DNA from: Cycas panzhihuaensis
Lineage: Eukaryota > Cycadophyta
NCBI GenBank assembly: GCA_023213395.1
Contig: CM041465.1
Location: forward strand, 163,749,741 to 163,813,740
Reading direction: 5' to 3'
Length of the DNA stretch: 64,000 nucleotides
Numbering within the stretch: position 1 is the stretch's first letter; each line of letters starts with the position of its first letter. The notes below the pieces were generated by a model, which was not told the origin of the DNA, searched no databases, and worked only from the letters and a program-made list of their open reading frames with translations. Position numbers and translations under genes: made by a program. Positions 1 through 9,900 of this stretch are shown here, one piece after another.

Positions 1-1378
1 TGGGACTTATGGGTGCTACCCAAACCTAAACAAAGATCCCCAAATCAGCGCTGCAACTCGTGACAACACTGGTTTGGGAAGCCAAAAGAGGGCCTACAAA
101 CCCTAGCTTGCATGCCAAGAGCAACACAAAGCGAGAGGGAGGCTTTGGAGGGCCTAAAGCCGCTTAGGGAGCATGGAAGGTGGTACGGAATCCACCCAGC
201 TCCTATCCAAAGCCTATGCCAACCCTCAACACTGCTGCCTTGAACAGCAAACGCAGTCAAGAGGCACAGAAGCAATGGCAAAACAGCCGACTAAAAGGAC
301 AGGGGCCAAACTCACATAAGCTAGCAAAGAGCAAACAAAATAGAATATGAATATCACAAGAAAAACCATGCAAAACAAGGAGTACCTAAGTGAGGGAGGC
401 AAGGGACTTGCCTCAGCCAAAGAACAGCAAAGAGGGGCTGAGAAATTAGCCCAAATCTGGAGTAGAGTAGGTTTGAGACCCTGCTAAGGGGGTTGGAAGG
501 GAAACCCCTGCACTTGAAGCACTTGTGGCCTGCCTGAGCAAAGATCTACTGGAGCCACTCCAAGGAGCCCTCTCCAAGGTGCATGAGGGGCTGGGAGAAT
601 GTCCTAGCCACACCAAAGGAGAGCAAGGCGCTGGTAGAGGGACGCAGTCCAAGAATGAGCAGAGAAAAAGAGGGAAGAGCAGAGCAGAATGATGTTTCCT
701 TGAGAGCAAATCCAAAAGTGAGCCAAAGAATCCATTGAAAATGAGTCAAAAATGGCTTAAATACTCAGGCCAAACCCTAAAGCGAGCAATTAGGGCACGG
801 ATGGGAGAGAGTTAAGTCACAAGCCACGTGGCAGTTTTGCAATAAATGCAAAATTGCCACGGCGGATTTTAAAAAATAAATTGTGACAGTCGTACCGCCG
901 CAAATCCCGTGGTACCGCGAATATTCCAGCAGACGAACCCGAGGCAAAATAAGTCCCGGCCACCGGTGAGGCAGATGACAAAAAAGGCCAATTGGGGGCT
1001 AAAACACCTACCCGGGGGCAAACAAGCCAACAAATGGGTCCAAAGGAGCAAAAATAGGGCTCGATCAAGGTGGCAAGTTGACCAAACGATGATGGGGCAT
1101 CACACGGGCAAAGGTGGCGCGAACCTAGTGGATCTTAAGGCTAGGACGGTAGATGCGGGAAGTGACGCGGCCACCAGGGTGCCACACCCGCTTGGAGTAT
1201 ACCCCTGCTATAGTCGTCATAGGCTAAAATGAGTGTGGACGACGACAAAGTCGCCCACAAAGCAACACACACATGCAGACATGCAAGCAAACACTCATCA
1301 AATGAAAGCGATGACAATGCGAGAAACATACCTACACTTACCTGAGTCGGTGATTCTGTATCCATTCCCAGAAGCCGG
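1..1378 (-). mobile_element. Inverted 3' fragment of a Tat-like Gypsy element (3' UTR plus start of 3' LTR)
   Basis: The reverse complement aligns along its length with 15845-17240 of the large Gypsy element, though with clearly more differences than that element's two LTRs show. It covers the post-RNase-H untranslated region and the first ~850 bp of the LTR block. The fragment runs off the window at base 1. It stops abruptly at 1378, where AT-rich repeat sequence begins. It is a different family member, not a recent copy. No reading frame in it resembles a known protein, and open frames here are chance. Confidence 0.85.
835..853 (-). other. LTR hairpin, covariant form
   Basis: On the minus strand: TTTTGC, 7-nt loop ATTTATT, GCAAAA, a perfect 6-bp stem. 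The homologous hairpin in the large element has TTTCAC and GTGAAA. Two base pairs differ between the forms and both remain paired. See the matching entries at 2336 and 16388. Confidence 0.6.
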
Positions 1379-1594
1379 GAAATAATCAATATATAGGATA
1401 ATAAGAATTCAATAGTTACAATGTATATACCAGAGAACTCCCTAATGCCAATGATAATAGTTTTTCCTCCCAACGAATCTAGAAAAACCCTAAGCATTTA
1501 TATAGAGTGTTATCAAAACTAACAATGCTAATGGGAAGTAAAATATTGTTAAGAGGGAATTGAATATAATAAAAAGTCGAAGATGTGACTATGG
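1379..1594. repeat. Fragment of the AT-rich mosaic repeat
   Basis: 1381-1500 matches 19303-19420, 36000-36110 and 52130-52250. From 1503 the sequence switches to the block also seen at 29357 and 44852 (gtgttatcaaaactaac). It is a junction of two pieces that lie far apart in the other copies. I see no coding content. Confidence 0.7.
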
Positions 1595-1865
1595 ACATAG
1601 AAGCCATCAAATTGTGGCTAAGAGGGATGTATAATTAAGGGGATTCTTAATCACTCCAGTGCCAATTTTGACTATTTTCCCTTCAAAGGTGATAGGTAAT
1701 AAGGAAAGAATGGTAATAGCCATGTGATGGAATCTTGCAAAAATAAATTCATATAAATGAATCAACAAAATAGGTTTGAGCCAATTACAATCATACAAGG
1801 AAATTCGTAAAAGATTGTGCACTAGATTTGCAAGGCAGAAATCACTTTAGGGTAGAAAACCACCT
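1595..1865 (-). pseudogene. Gypsy protease fragment (copy 1 of 6)
   Basis: Minus-strand translation contains LPITFEGKIVKIG followed by a NPLNY segment. This is the C-terminal half of a retropepsin-like protease of the kind in plant Gypsy pol, where a similar strand is followed by D-Y-N-L-L-L-G. Here the LLG flap and active-site part are degraded. The same fragment recurs at 22090, 29425, 32150, 44930 and 47615, always on the minus strand. Assignment is by motif recall, not a search. Confidence 0.5.
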
Positions 1866-2009
1866 CAAAAAGTCATAATATATTTCCATCAAATTGCATT
1901 GCATATAATATTCTATCCATCCTTTCATGTAAGGAGAAGATATTATATTCATCCATCATGTGGATAATAATCTTTTAATGGACTTTATAATTAGTTAGAT
2001 GCCAACTTA

Positions 2010-2331
2010 CTTTATTTAATTATAATATACGAATATTTTAAGATTCTATTACATAATCTAATATCCCCTCTTTAATGGAGACTCCTTTAACTTTTAGTGT
2101 GTGTCATAATTTTATATACCTAGCTTCTATAATAGACTTGGCCAATATATCTATAATCTATGAATTTATAGGGAAGTGTAATAATTGAATAATGCCATTA
2201 TTAATTAAATTATAAATAAAGTGTTGATGAAACTCGATGTACTTATTCTTGGAATGAGAAATAAGATTAGAAGTAATAGATATATTATTTTTATTATCAG
2301 CATTAACTTGAGTAGAAAATATTACACACAA
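2010..2331 (-). pseudogene. Copia RNase H fragment, cut by the Gypsy element
   Basis: Minus-strand translation reads VNADNKNNISITSN, then HSKNKYIEFHQHFIYN, corresponding to the Copia RNase H core (normally Y-C-D-N-Q-S-A ... R-T-K-H-I-E ... H-F-I-R). The same segment is longer in the copies at 29960 and 45450. There it continues through the position where it stops here (2331). The Gypsy LTR block begins at the next base. Confidence 0.65.
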
Positions 2332-2335
2332 GTAA

Positions 2336-2354
2336 TTTCACATTTATTGTGAAA
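2336..2354 (+). other. Short hairpin at the start of the LTR block
   Basis: TTTCAC, loop ATTTATT, GTGAAA: a perfect 6-bp stem. It is identical at 16388-16406 and present with two compensatory changes in the inverted copy at 835-853. It lies within 5 bp of the point where the 5' block is cut. Confidence 0.55.
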
Positions 2355-3863
2355 CTGCCACATGTCTCGCAACTTAACTCGCTCCTAGCCGCGCCCTAAT
2401 CACTCACTTTAAGGTTAGGGTTGGGTACTTAAGGCATGATCTACTCATTTTTAAGGACTTTTGGCTCACTTTTTGGATTTCTCCTCAAGGAAACCACGTT
2501 GTGCTCTGCTCTTCTCTGCTACCCTGCTGCTACCACAGGACCTGCGTCTCTCCTCTAGTACCCAGCTCTCCTTCGGTGTAGCTAGGACATCTTCCTAGCC
2601 CCTCACACACCTTGGAAAAGGCCCCTTGGAGAGATTTCAGTAGATTCTTACCCTAGGCGGTCTTCAAGTGTTCCAAGTGCAGGTGTTCTCCCTCCAACTT
2701 CACTAGTAGGGTCCCAAACCTGCTACACCACAGTTTTTGGGCTGATTTCTCAACCTCTCCTTACTAGCCCTTGGCTAAGGCAAGCAGTTCTCTTCTTCCA
2801 CTCAGGTATTCACTGATTTGAGTTATGTCTCTCGTGCTATGGATACCCTATCTTGCTTGTTTCTTTGCTTATCTTTGTGAGGGTTGTTTTCCTCCTTACA
2901 TTAGATGGTTTTACCTCTGTTACAGTGCCTCTTACCTGCGTTTGTTACTCAAGGTAGCGGTACAAAGGGTTGACATAGGGTTTGGAAGAGAGCTGGGTGG
3001 ATTCCACACCACCTTCCATGCTCTTTAAGTGGCTTAAATCCCCTCAAACCTTCCCTCTTACCTCGTGCTGTCCTTAGCTCTCAAATAAGGGTTTGTTAGC
3101 CCTTTTTTAGCTACTGAAATTAGCGCTATCACATGTTGCAGCGTTGGTTTGAGGGCTTAGGCTTAGGTTCGGGCAACTCACATAAGTCCCGACCGCTTGA
3201 TCTTTGCCTAACTCTTTCCTGGAAGCCCGGTTTGCTCTCCATGGCATCCCAGTCTATCGTAGGTCTTCTTTGACTCCTTTCAACTCCCTTGCTATGATTT
3301 CCAGCCATCTTTCTTGGCCTTGCCCTCGCTGCCTTGTGGCTTTTGGGGGAGGTTAGGGTCATTTTTTGTGGGAGGTGGGCCACTCTGAGGCTTACCGGTT
3401 ACTTTCCCTTCGCTTTGGTTGCCCTCTTTTACATATTATCATCATTGTGTTGATGCTAATATATATGTGTTTAAGTTTATATTTGTATTACATAGACATG
3501 TATTATTAGCATCTCATCATTCTGTGTTAGTACACTTTTCTCTGGGAAGGGGGGAGGTTGCCGTTGCTTGCAGGTGCTCGGAGAGCGCAAAGGGTATTTT
3601 TTTCGCTTATTCCGTTGCCGGTAAGTGCTCCTATATATGTTGTACTTTTATGCTTAATTGGTTATTGGTACTTGGTTTCTTTCTTTCCTTGGTTTTGTAC
3701 TTTAGTATCTTTCTGGGGAAGGTAAGGGAGCCGCCTCTTTCTAATCCACCATGACGCTTCACATCCGTCGCACCTCGTGGAGTAGTTTGGTGTCTCTCGG
3801 GAAGGCCCTCATCACGCATGCCTCCAGTCTAGGTGCACGCCTCGCTCCACCCTACTACTCTTT

Positions 3864-3915
3864 CCTTTTGATTTCCTTTGCATATGTAGTAATTAACTCA
3901 TTGGAAATCAAAAGG
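3864..3915 (+). other. 13-bp inverted repeat inside the 5' LTR
   Basis: ccttttgatttcc (3864-3876) and ggaaatcaaaagg (3903-3915) are perfect inverted repeats around a 26-nt loop. Pairing can continue past a one-base bulge. About 95 bp around it show no difference between the two LTRs, although the LTRs differ by about 6% elsewhere. Possible role in RNA structure or 3'-end formation, inferred only. Confidence 0.6.
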
Positions 3916-4499
3916 GAAACTTAACTTTACTTTCAGTTCATGCTTCATTTACTTCGTTGGATGCATCCTCTCTACCTATAGGAAAAGGTCTTAGGAATAG
4001 CTCCTTTTACTTTTCCCCTCTCTTTGCCATGCAAGCTTCTTGCCCTCTGTATTGCTTGTATGCTCGGTCAGTTTGCTTAGGCATACCTTGACCCATCTCT
4101 TTGGGTCATCCCTCTTGTTTTCCTTTGTTTCCTCGCTCTGCCGGACAACCAAAGTGACCCCGTCTATAGGCTAGCCACTCGCCTATCCTCCTTCGTTTCC
4201 CGTTGCTTTAGGGAAACCCTTGAAGGTTCCTCTCCTTCCCCTTCTGGCCATCCAAGGGTGGGAGGATCCTTCCCTTAGGTCAACCCAGGCTAACCGTACG
4301 CCTCTTCACCGCTGTTCGAAGTGGTGGGGGATCAACCTTTGGTAGCCACATTCCATTATAGGTCCTGAACTCGCGCTCCGGCGTACGGGGCGCCCTGCGT
4401 GGTAATTACCCTAGTTATAGGTCTCTTTCTCGATCACATTATCACCCGCTCTTACCACACCTATTTATTTAGGTAGTTATCCCGTAGACGTGCATCCAT

Positions 4500-4517
4500 T
4501 GGTGACCATACTGGGGA
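4500..4517 (+). other. Primer binding site, tRNA-Arg type
   Basis: TGGTGACCATACTGGGGA begins two bases after the LTR end. As I recall, Ogre/Tat elements use a PBS of the form TGGCGACTC..CTGGGGA, complementary to the 3' end of a tRNA-Arg. The TGG start and the CTGGGGA end agree, while the middle has diverged. Position directly after the LTR supports the call. Confidence 0.65.
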
Positions 4518-4671
4518 TTGCCAGTAAGGGAGCTAGATTCCGCTCTTTTCTGTTGGTTTCACTATCTTTTTGTGATCCTTTTTCACCTATTTCGATCTCT
4601 TCATTGGGAAGCCCCCAACGCGTGTGCCTTACTGCTCTCTTTTTTTCCCTAACATTGCTAGTTGACCTTGC

Positions 4672-6640
4672 ATGCAATGCTTCTCTTGTCGCTTGCGCAG
4701 TCTACCTCCATTGTTAGAAGACCCTGAGTATAGCCCTCTTCCTCTGTCAGATTCTGATCTGACTATGGAGGGATACTCTTCTCATTGGGCCTACCACACC
4801 TCAACCTTAGAAACCCATGCTTTTCCTTCCTTTATTCCTGGGTCCACCCAAGAAGGTGATGACCCCCTTTATTACTCGAGTGACCAACATCACTCGCTCG
4901 ACGTCCATCCCTCTACCCATGCCGTAGAATGATCCGCTCCTCTTGAGACTTGCCACGTAGTCGGTGACTCTTATGAGGAGCATCCTAAGGGACCTACCTT
5001 GTTCGAGGTCCCAATTACCTCTTACGAGTATGTAGGAACCCCTTCTCTCAACGAGTGCCACCACGCGATACGCTTTCAACCGCATCCTGGATGGCTTGAG
5101 CGTGCTCTTCGTGGAGGAGCCTCTTCTTCTTCTGCTCCTCCCCTGCATGCCTCATCCTCATCTACTCTTCCTTTGATAACAAATCCCTTTGTGCCTACGC
5201 ATGTATCTCGCTCCTTTCCTATTCCCACAGTGGGGGTACATGTTGCACCTTCCATTTCTCATCAACGTCCTAGTATTTCGAGATCTCCCCATGGTGTGTC
5301 TTTCCCTCAATTGAAGGTTAGCATACCTGTCCCTAACCAAACCAATGTGCCATCCCCTAATATGGCGTATACCTTTCCTAGTAGGCCCGTCGGTCCTATT
5401 AGCCTTTCGGCTACCAGTCATGTGGGATCCGCTCCCACACACTCTCAAAACCAACACATTGGCACTTCCTTCTACGTTCCCCCAGGGTAGACTTCTCAAC
5501 CTTGGGAGCAGGGTAGAGGAAGCCGTCTCCCAGTTTATGGGGTGGATCCGCTACACCCATATGGGGTCGCTCCACCTACGAGTGGCCCATATGGGCAAAA
5601 CCCGGTTCCACATCCATCTTGTCCATCATCCAATGCAATTCCATTTGTTATGCCTTCGCAAGGGAACCCAACTCCCTTCCAAGGCACCTACCCCCATGCC
5701 TCTTCTCACTAGGGGGCGTTTCCTCAAGGAGGGATGGGTGTTCCACCCTCACCCGCTCCTTGTGCATTACCTGCCACGACATTTGTTGACCCTACCATCC
5801 AGGCAAGGGCATGCCATTTCATGGACTTTAGGTCTACACCTCTATCCATTGAGGCGTTAAGAACCAATCTGCCGCCTCATCCCCCTGAAGTTCCTAGATT
5901 CGACGGAACTTCGTCATGAGAGCATGTATGTAGTTTTTCTATGGCATGCATCGATTACTGGGCTTACAACCATATTTTAATGAAATTATTCCCGCGGTCC
6001 TTACAGGGTGACACCCTCAAGTGGTTCTACCATCTCCCTGCCCATTCCATCCATTCATTCCAGCAATTGGTGGACGGGTTAATCAACTATATTGATGTAG
6101 CCCGTCCATTCGAGAGCGAAATGAAGTCACTTCTTTCGCTCAAATAAGGTCAGGATAAAATGAATCATGACTTTGTGCGGCGATTCCATGACTTGCTTCA
6201 CTCTACTAAGGCAACATTGCCTAAGGAGTTGAAGCAAGACCTTTTCGTTAATGCACTTCATCCTGAAGTACATGTGGAAGTCCTCAAGATGGAGGCGACC
6301 ACATGCAACTCTGCGATCGCCAAGTGTTTAGCGTTGGAGGCTATTGAGATCCAAGTTGGTCTCAAGAAACCTCTTAAGCCCTCACAGCGCTGTGAGGCAC
6401 CACCACCAACCAAGGATACCAAACCTTCACAACTTACCTGGTCTTCCTCTCATCCGACTGAGAGGACTTTAGACCCTCTCACATCAGCCATACGTTCGTT
6501 CAAGCGTACGATGAAGGAACTCAAGCTTCAAGCTCCTTCATCCCCTACATCCAATAAACAAGTCCAACAAACAACCCAAGCTCTTCTCCCTAGGAATAAA
6601 GCGATCCTCTTAAGCGAGAAGGTCAGACCCTCCGCTTGAG
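4672..6640 (+). pseudogene. gag: Gag polyprotein, first part (Tat-type Gypsy), with stops
   Basis: One reading frame runs from about 4672 to 6639, interrupted only by single stops at 4930, 5488, ~5710, 5917, 6145 and 6637. The first ~400 residues are low-complexity and rich in Pro and Ser. The retrotransposon gag (capsid) domain follows at ~5880-6350, with FDGTSS, then LFPRSLQGDTLKWFYHLP, then FVRRFHDLL. These are landmarks of plant Gypsy gag. The start codon is uncertain: ATG at 4672 and at ~4766 are in frame. The C-terminal zinc finger lies one frame over (next entry), so a frameshift occurred around 6560-6640. The product would assemble virus-like particles; this copy cannot. Confidence 0.8.
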
Positions 6641-8146
6641 AAGAAGTGGTGCTCTATTCATGGGGAGTGCTTTCACGATGATTCACGTTGTAGGGCCCAG
6701 CATCCTAAGGATGCCCCTCGATACGACTCTTCCCCCAAATGGGCCTCAAGGCCTAATTTGGACCAACCAGTTCACAAGGATCCATGCCCTAAACATGGGG
6801 AACGTGATCGCAACACCCAAACCAAGAGTAACCAGAACCGAGGAAGATCACCTGATCCCTGTCCTTCCTGCGACAAAGGGAAGGGTGCCTGAAACTCGTC
6901 TTCCTCCTCTCGTTCTCTTAGCCATCGCACCCCGTCACCTTCGCAACCCCGGAACAAGGGGAAGAAGGTGATCCAGTTGCTTGAAGCGACTCCTTCCTAT
7001 GCCTTTACGTGATCTTAAGCCGCTAAGGAAGCAGCAGGAGCTTCTTATTCTTCCGCTCCTTCCGACCCTCTTCAAGAGAACCTTCCTCCAGAAATACCTC
7101 TCTTTCCCAAGGCCATTCCTATATGCAGGTCGTTCACGATTCGAAGGGCACTTACCTAGCCTACCGCGAAGGGTAAACCCTTCTCCATCGTGGACGAGCT
7201 TCATACTGTCACCATAGGAATGTCCTTGATGGGCATTTTGAGGAGTTATCCTGAGTAGCGGGCCCTCCTCCTGGAAGCTTTAGGATCGAGTGATGCGTCG
7301 GTTCACGCTTTGGGCGTCACCCAAGGTTGCGGACCCATTATCTCATTTGATCCTAAGGATCTTCCTCCCACTGGTGAAAGGGAACGTTAGTAGAACTTCC
7401 CATTCACTATCACTATCGATACACCTGATTGTACCCTTCGAAGGACTATTGTCAACAACGATTCTTCTGTCAATGCCATGCCCTTGCGTGTCATGCAAGA
7501 GCTTAGTATCTTTGCCTTAGAACCTGTTCCGTAGCGATGCCAAGGTTATGACGGTAGCAAGAAGACCTCTTTGGGATCTGTCGCGATTCCACTCACCCTT
7601 GAGGGCAAGACTGTTCTTGCCGACGTTGTAGTCCTCGACGTTGACGTTGACTATAACCTCCTTTTAGGTCATCCATGACTCGACCAAATGGGAGCCGTGT
7701 GCTTGACTCTTTAGGGACAACTTAAATTCGTCCATGACGGACGGATGAGAGTGATTCCCTGCGAACGCCTATTTACCAAATAAACTCATTCCACTAGTTC
7801 AACAAACCAAGGTCCTTCCATGCATGCCTCAGCTTGCTCTATTGGTATACCTAACCCATTCGAAGAAGATCCCATATCTTCTTCCCCTAGTCTCACACGG
7901 TTCGCCCCTATTGGCGTTGGGAGTTACGAGTACCTTGCTTCATTTAGTGACGATGAGTCACATGATGAAGACGAGGATTGCCTTCACCCTGTCTCTTTCC
8001 TCTATACCTGTAGATCACACCTGTCTCATTCTAGATCCCCATCTAGAATCTTCTCGTTGGTGAGGCTAGCTATTCATGCGTGTCACACGTCATCGCTCGT
8101 GTTGACCCGCCCATCGTCAGTTCTTCTTCTTCATTACCCCTCGTAG
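6641..8146 (+). pseudogene. pol: Gag zinc-finger end and aspartic protease
   Basis: Frame 2 carries a Cys/His cluster, WCSIHGECFHDDSRC, at ~6650-6695, like the zinc finger that ends Tat gag. Downstream in the same frame (from ~7400) is a retropepsin-like domain. It has VNNDSSVNAMPL, the active-site strand (normally D-T/S-G/S-S), then IPLTLEGKTVLADVVVLDV and DYNLLLGHP. An acidic linker and Ser-rich stretch follow to 8146. Stops lie at 'P*RCQGYDG' and 'HP*LDQMG', where Trp is usual, and at 'TL*GQLKF'. The protease would cleave the polyprotein. Confidence 0.7.
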
Positions 8147-9560
8147 GTAATGGCTTCAAAGAATTACCTTTCACTCCTTCCGAGGAGCCTCTTCTTGGCT
8201 TTCCTTCAGAATCTCGCGAGGAAGTGGAGCAACTCGACGACCATCATGGTCCCGTTGCTTTTACTCCCTCCAGTGCTTCCTCTACTCGAAGTAAGGTCAT
8301 CCGTGGGGTGGATTACTTTGAGGATGACGAAGCCCTGCTTGAGCATCTAGCAGGTTTTGCGCCCAACTTGCCTTTTGGTCACCACAGGCTTGGTCACCAG
8401 AAGATCCTCGCGATCAAATTCACACTTGCCGATCTGATCCCATCTCCTATTCCACCTCCTCCTATTGACCTTGCCCCTCTCCACTTCGAGGAGGGTAATG
8501 CCATGTGTATGGGGGCGACCCAAGACATAATCTTGGCCCCGGGCAAGGTCATTAAGGTCAAGTTAAAATGTTCCCCTGATGAGATAAGGGAGTACTCCCT
8601 TCTGTTCCAGGAGTTCCGAGACGTGTTTGCATGGGATTATGCTGACATGAAGGGAATCGACCCCTCCATTGTCACTCATAACCTCACCATCATTCCTGGC
8701 GCACCTGTGCGAGCGGCGTCCTTCACGGCTCTCAGCCACCATCAAGATGGAGGTTGAGAAGCTCCTGGACACTGGGCTTATTACTTCCATTGACTACCCT
8801 AAATGGGTCTTCAACATTGTCCCCGTTGCTAAAAAGAATGGGGCAATCTGTATATGTGTCAATTTTTATGACATCAATAATGCTTGTCACAAGGACAATT
8901 TCCCGTTACCCTTCCTCGATCAAATTATTGATCGCACCACTAGATTTGAAGTTATGTCCCTAATGGACGGCTTCTCTAGCTATAACCAAATTTAGATTTC
9001 TCCCGAAGACCGCCATAAGACGGCCTTCACTACTCCTTAGGGTACCTTCGCCTACAAGGTGATGCCCTTTGGCCTTAAGAATGCAGGTGATATTTACTAA
9101 AGAGCCATGTATTTGATTTTCCACGACCTCATTGATAACACATTGGAGGTCTTCTGGATGATATGATGGGTCTCTCTTGTGTCAAGGCCCATCACCCATC
9201 CGACTTGCGTGCCATCTTCTCACGATGCCGCAAGTATCACGTAAGTCTAAATCTGCTTAAGTGTGTGTTTGCCATTACCTTGGGTAAGCTCCTTGGGTTC
9301 CTTATGTCCAAACAAGGAATTTAGATTGACCCTGACAAGGTCAGGGCAATCCTTGACATGCCGCCACTTAGAACTCAATGACAGATTAAGTTGTTTCTAG
9401 GAAGGCTTAGTTTTCTTAGGCGCTTCTTAGCCGACTTCGCTATGAGTACTAAACCCCTCACAAACCTATTGAAGAAGGGAGCTCCTTTTGCCTAGTCTAA
9501 CAAGACCCAAAAGGCCTTTGAAGGACTTAAGGAAGCCCTAGCTTCTGCTCCTATGTTGGC
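8080..9560 (+). pseudogene. pol: Gypsy reverse transcriptase, frameshifted
   Basis: Frame 1 from 8080 carries the linker and RT entry (IREYSLLFQEFRDVFAW, then DPSIVTHNL). At ~8706-8716 it shifts to frame 2 (SATIKMEVEKLLDTGLI, NIVPVAKKNG, KVMPFGLKNAG). At ~9140 it shifts back to frame 1 (GGLLDDMMGLS, then LLKCVFAITLGKLLGF, then IDPDKVRAIL). The LLDDMM motif replaces the usual Y-V-D-D catalytic box and keeps both Asp. In-frame stops at 'YNQI*ISPED', 'TTP*GTF' and 'IY*RAM' stand where Gln, Trp and Gln are usual. Element RT copies RNA into cDNA; this copy is dead. Confidence 0.85.
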
Positions 9561-9900
9561 ACCTCCTCGATTCGATAGGCCCTTTGTCCTATACACCTCG
9601 GTGACTGACGAATCCTTAGGCGTTATGCTAGCTTAGGAGGATGACTTAGGAACCGAGAGAGCTATATATTTCATCAGTCGCACCCTCGTGGTTGCTGAGC
9701 TTAACTATTCCCCCGCCAAGAAGGAGTGCCTCTCCTTGGTCCATGCGACCAAGAAGTTCAGACACTACTTGCTCGGCAACACCATCAAGGTGATTGTTCA
9801 ATCCGATCCCTTGCGATACTTGCTAACTCGTTCGGATTTGACGGATAGGGCTAGTCGTTGGGCTATCTTACTTTAAGAATTTGACCTCCATATCGTTAAC
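9561..9900 (+). pseudogene. pol: Classical Gypsy RNase H
   Basis: Same frame 1 as the end of RT, with no frameshift. Landmarks: PPRFDRPFVLYTSVTDESLG (first catalytic-region strand), a stop in 'VMLA*EDD' where Gln is usual, ISRTLVVAELNYSPAKKECL, KFRHYLLGN and LTDRASRWAILL. This is the first of two RNase H domains in the element. It degrades the RNA of the RNA:DNA hybrid. Its neighbour downstream in frame is the integrase. Confidence 0.85.

Larger units (their letters stand above)
2332..4498 (+). repeat. 5' LTR block of the Tat-like element (probably 5'-truncated)
   Basis: 2167 bp matching 16384-18550, with exactly equal length. Over ~650 bp (3841-4490) I counted about 40 differences, roughly 94% identity. 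The right end is ...GCATCCA followed by the PBS, a normal LTR terminus. The left end does not start with TG (it reads AAGTAATTTC after the flank). In the 3' copy and the inverted copy, homology between copies continues upstream of this point. The true LTR start may lie further upstream, for example near TGTGATGACCC at about 16114 in the 3' copy, which would mean ~270 bp are missing here. No purine tract settles it. Confidence 0.8.

Noticed and set aside
3129-3383. Open frames repeated at the same place in both LTRs (3129-3383 and 17181-17435, minus)
   Set aside because: LTRs are paired copies, so a shared frame is not evidence of coding; composition is not protein-like.
6560-6640. Programmed frameshift between gag and protease
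   Set aside because: The zinc finger of gag itself lies after the shift, and several other shifts in pol show general decay; no slippery site seen.
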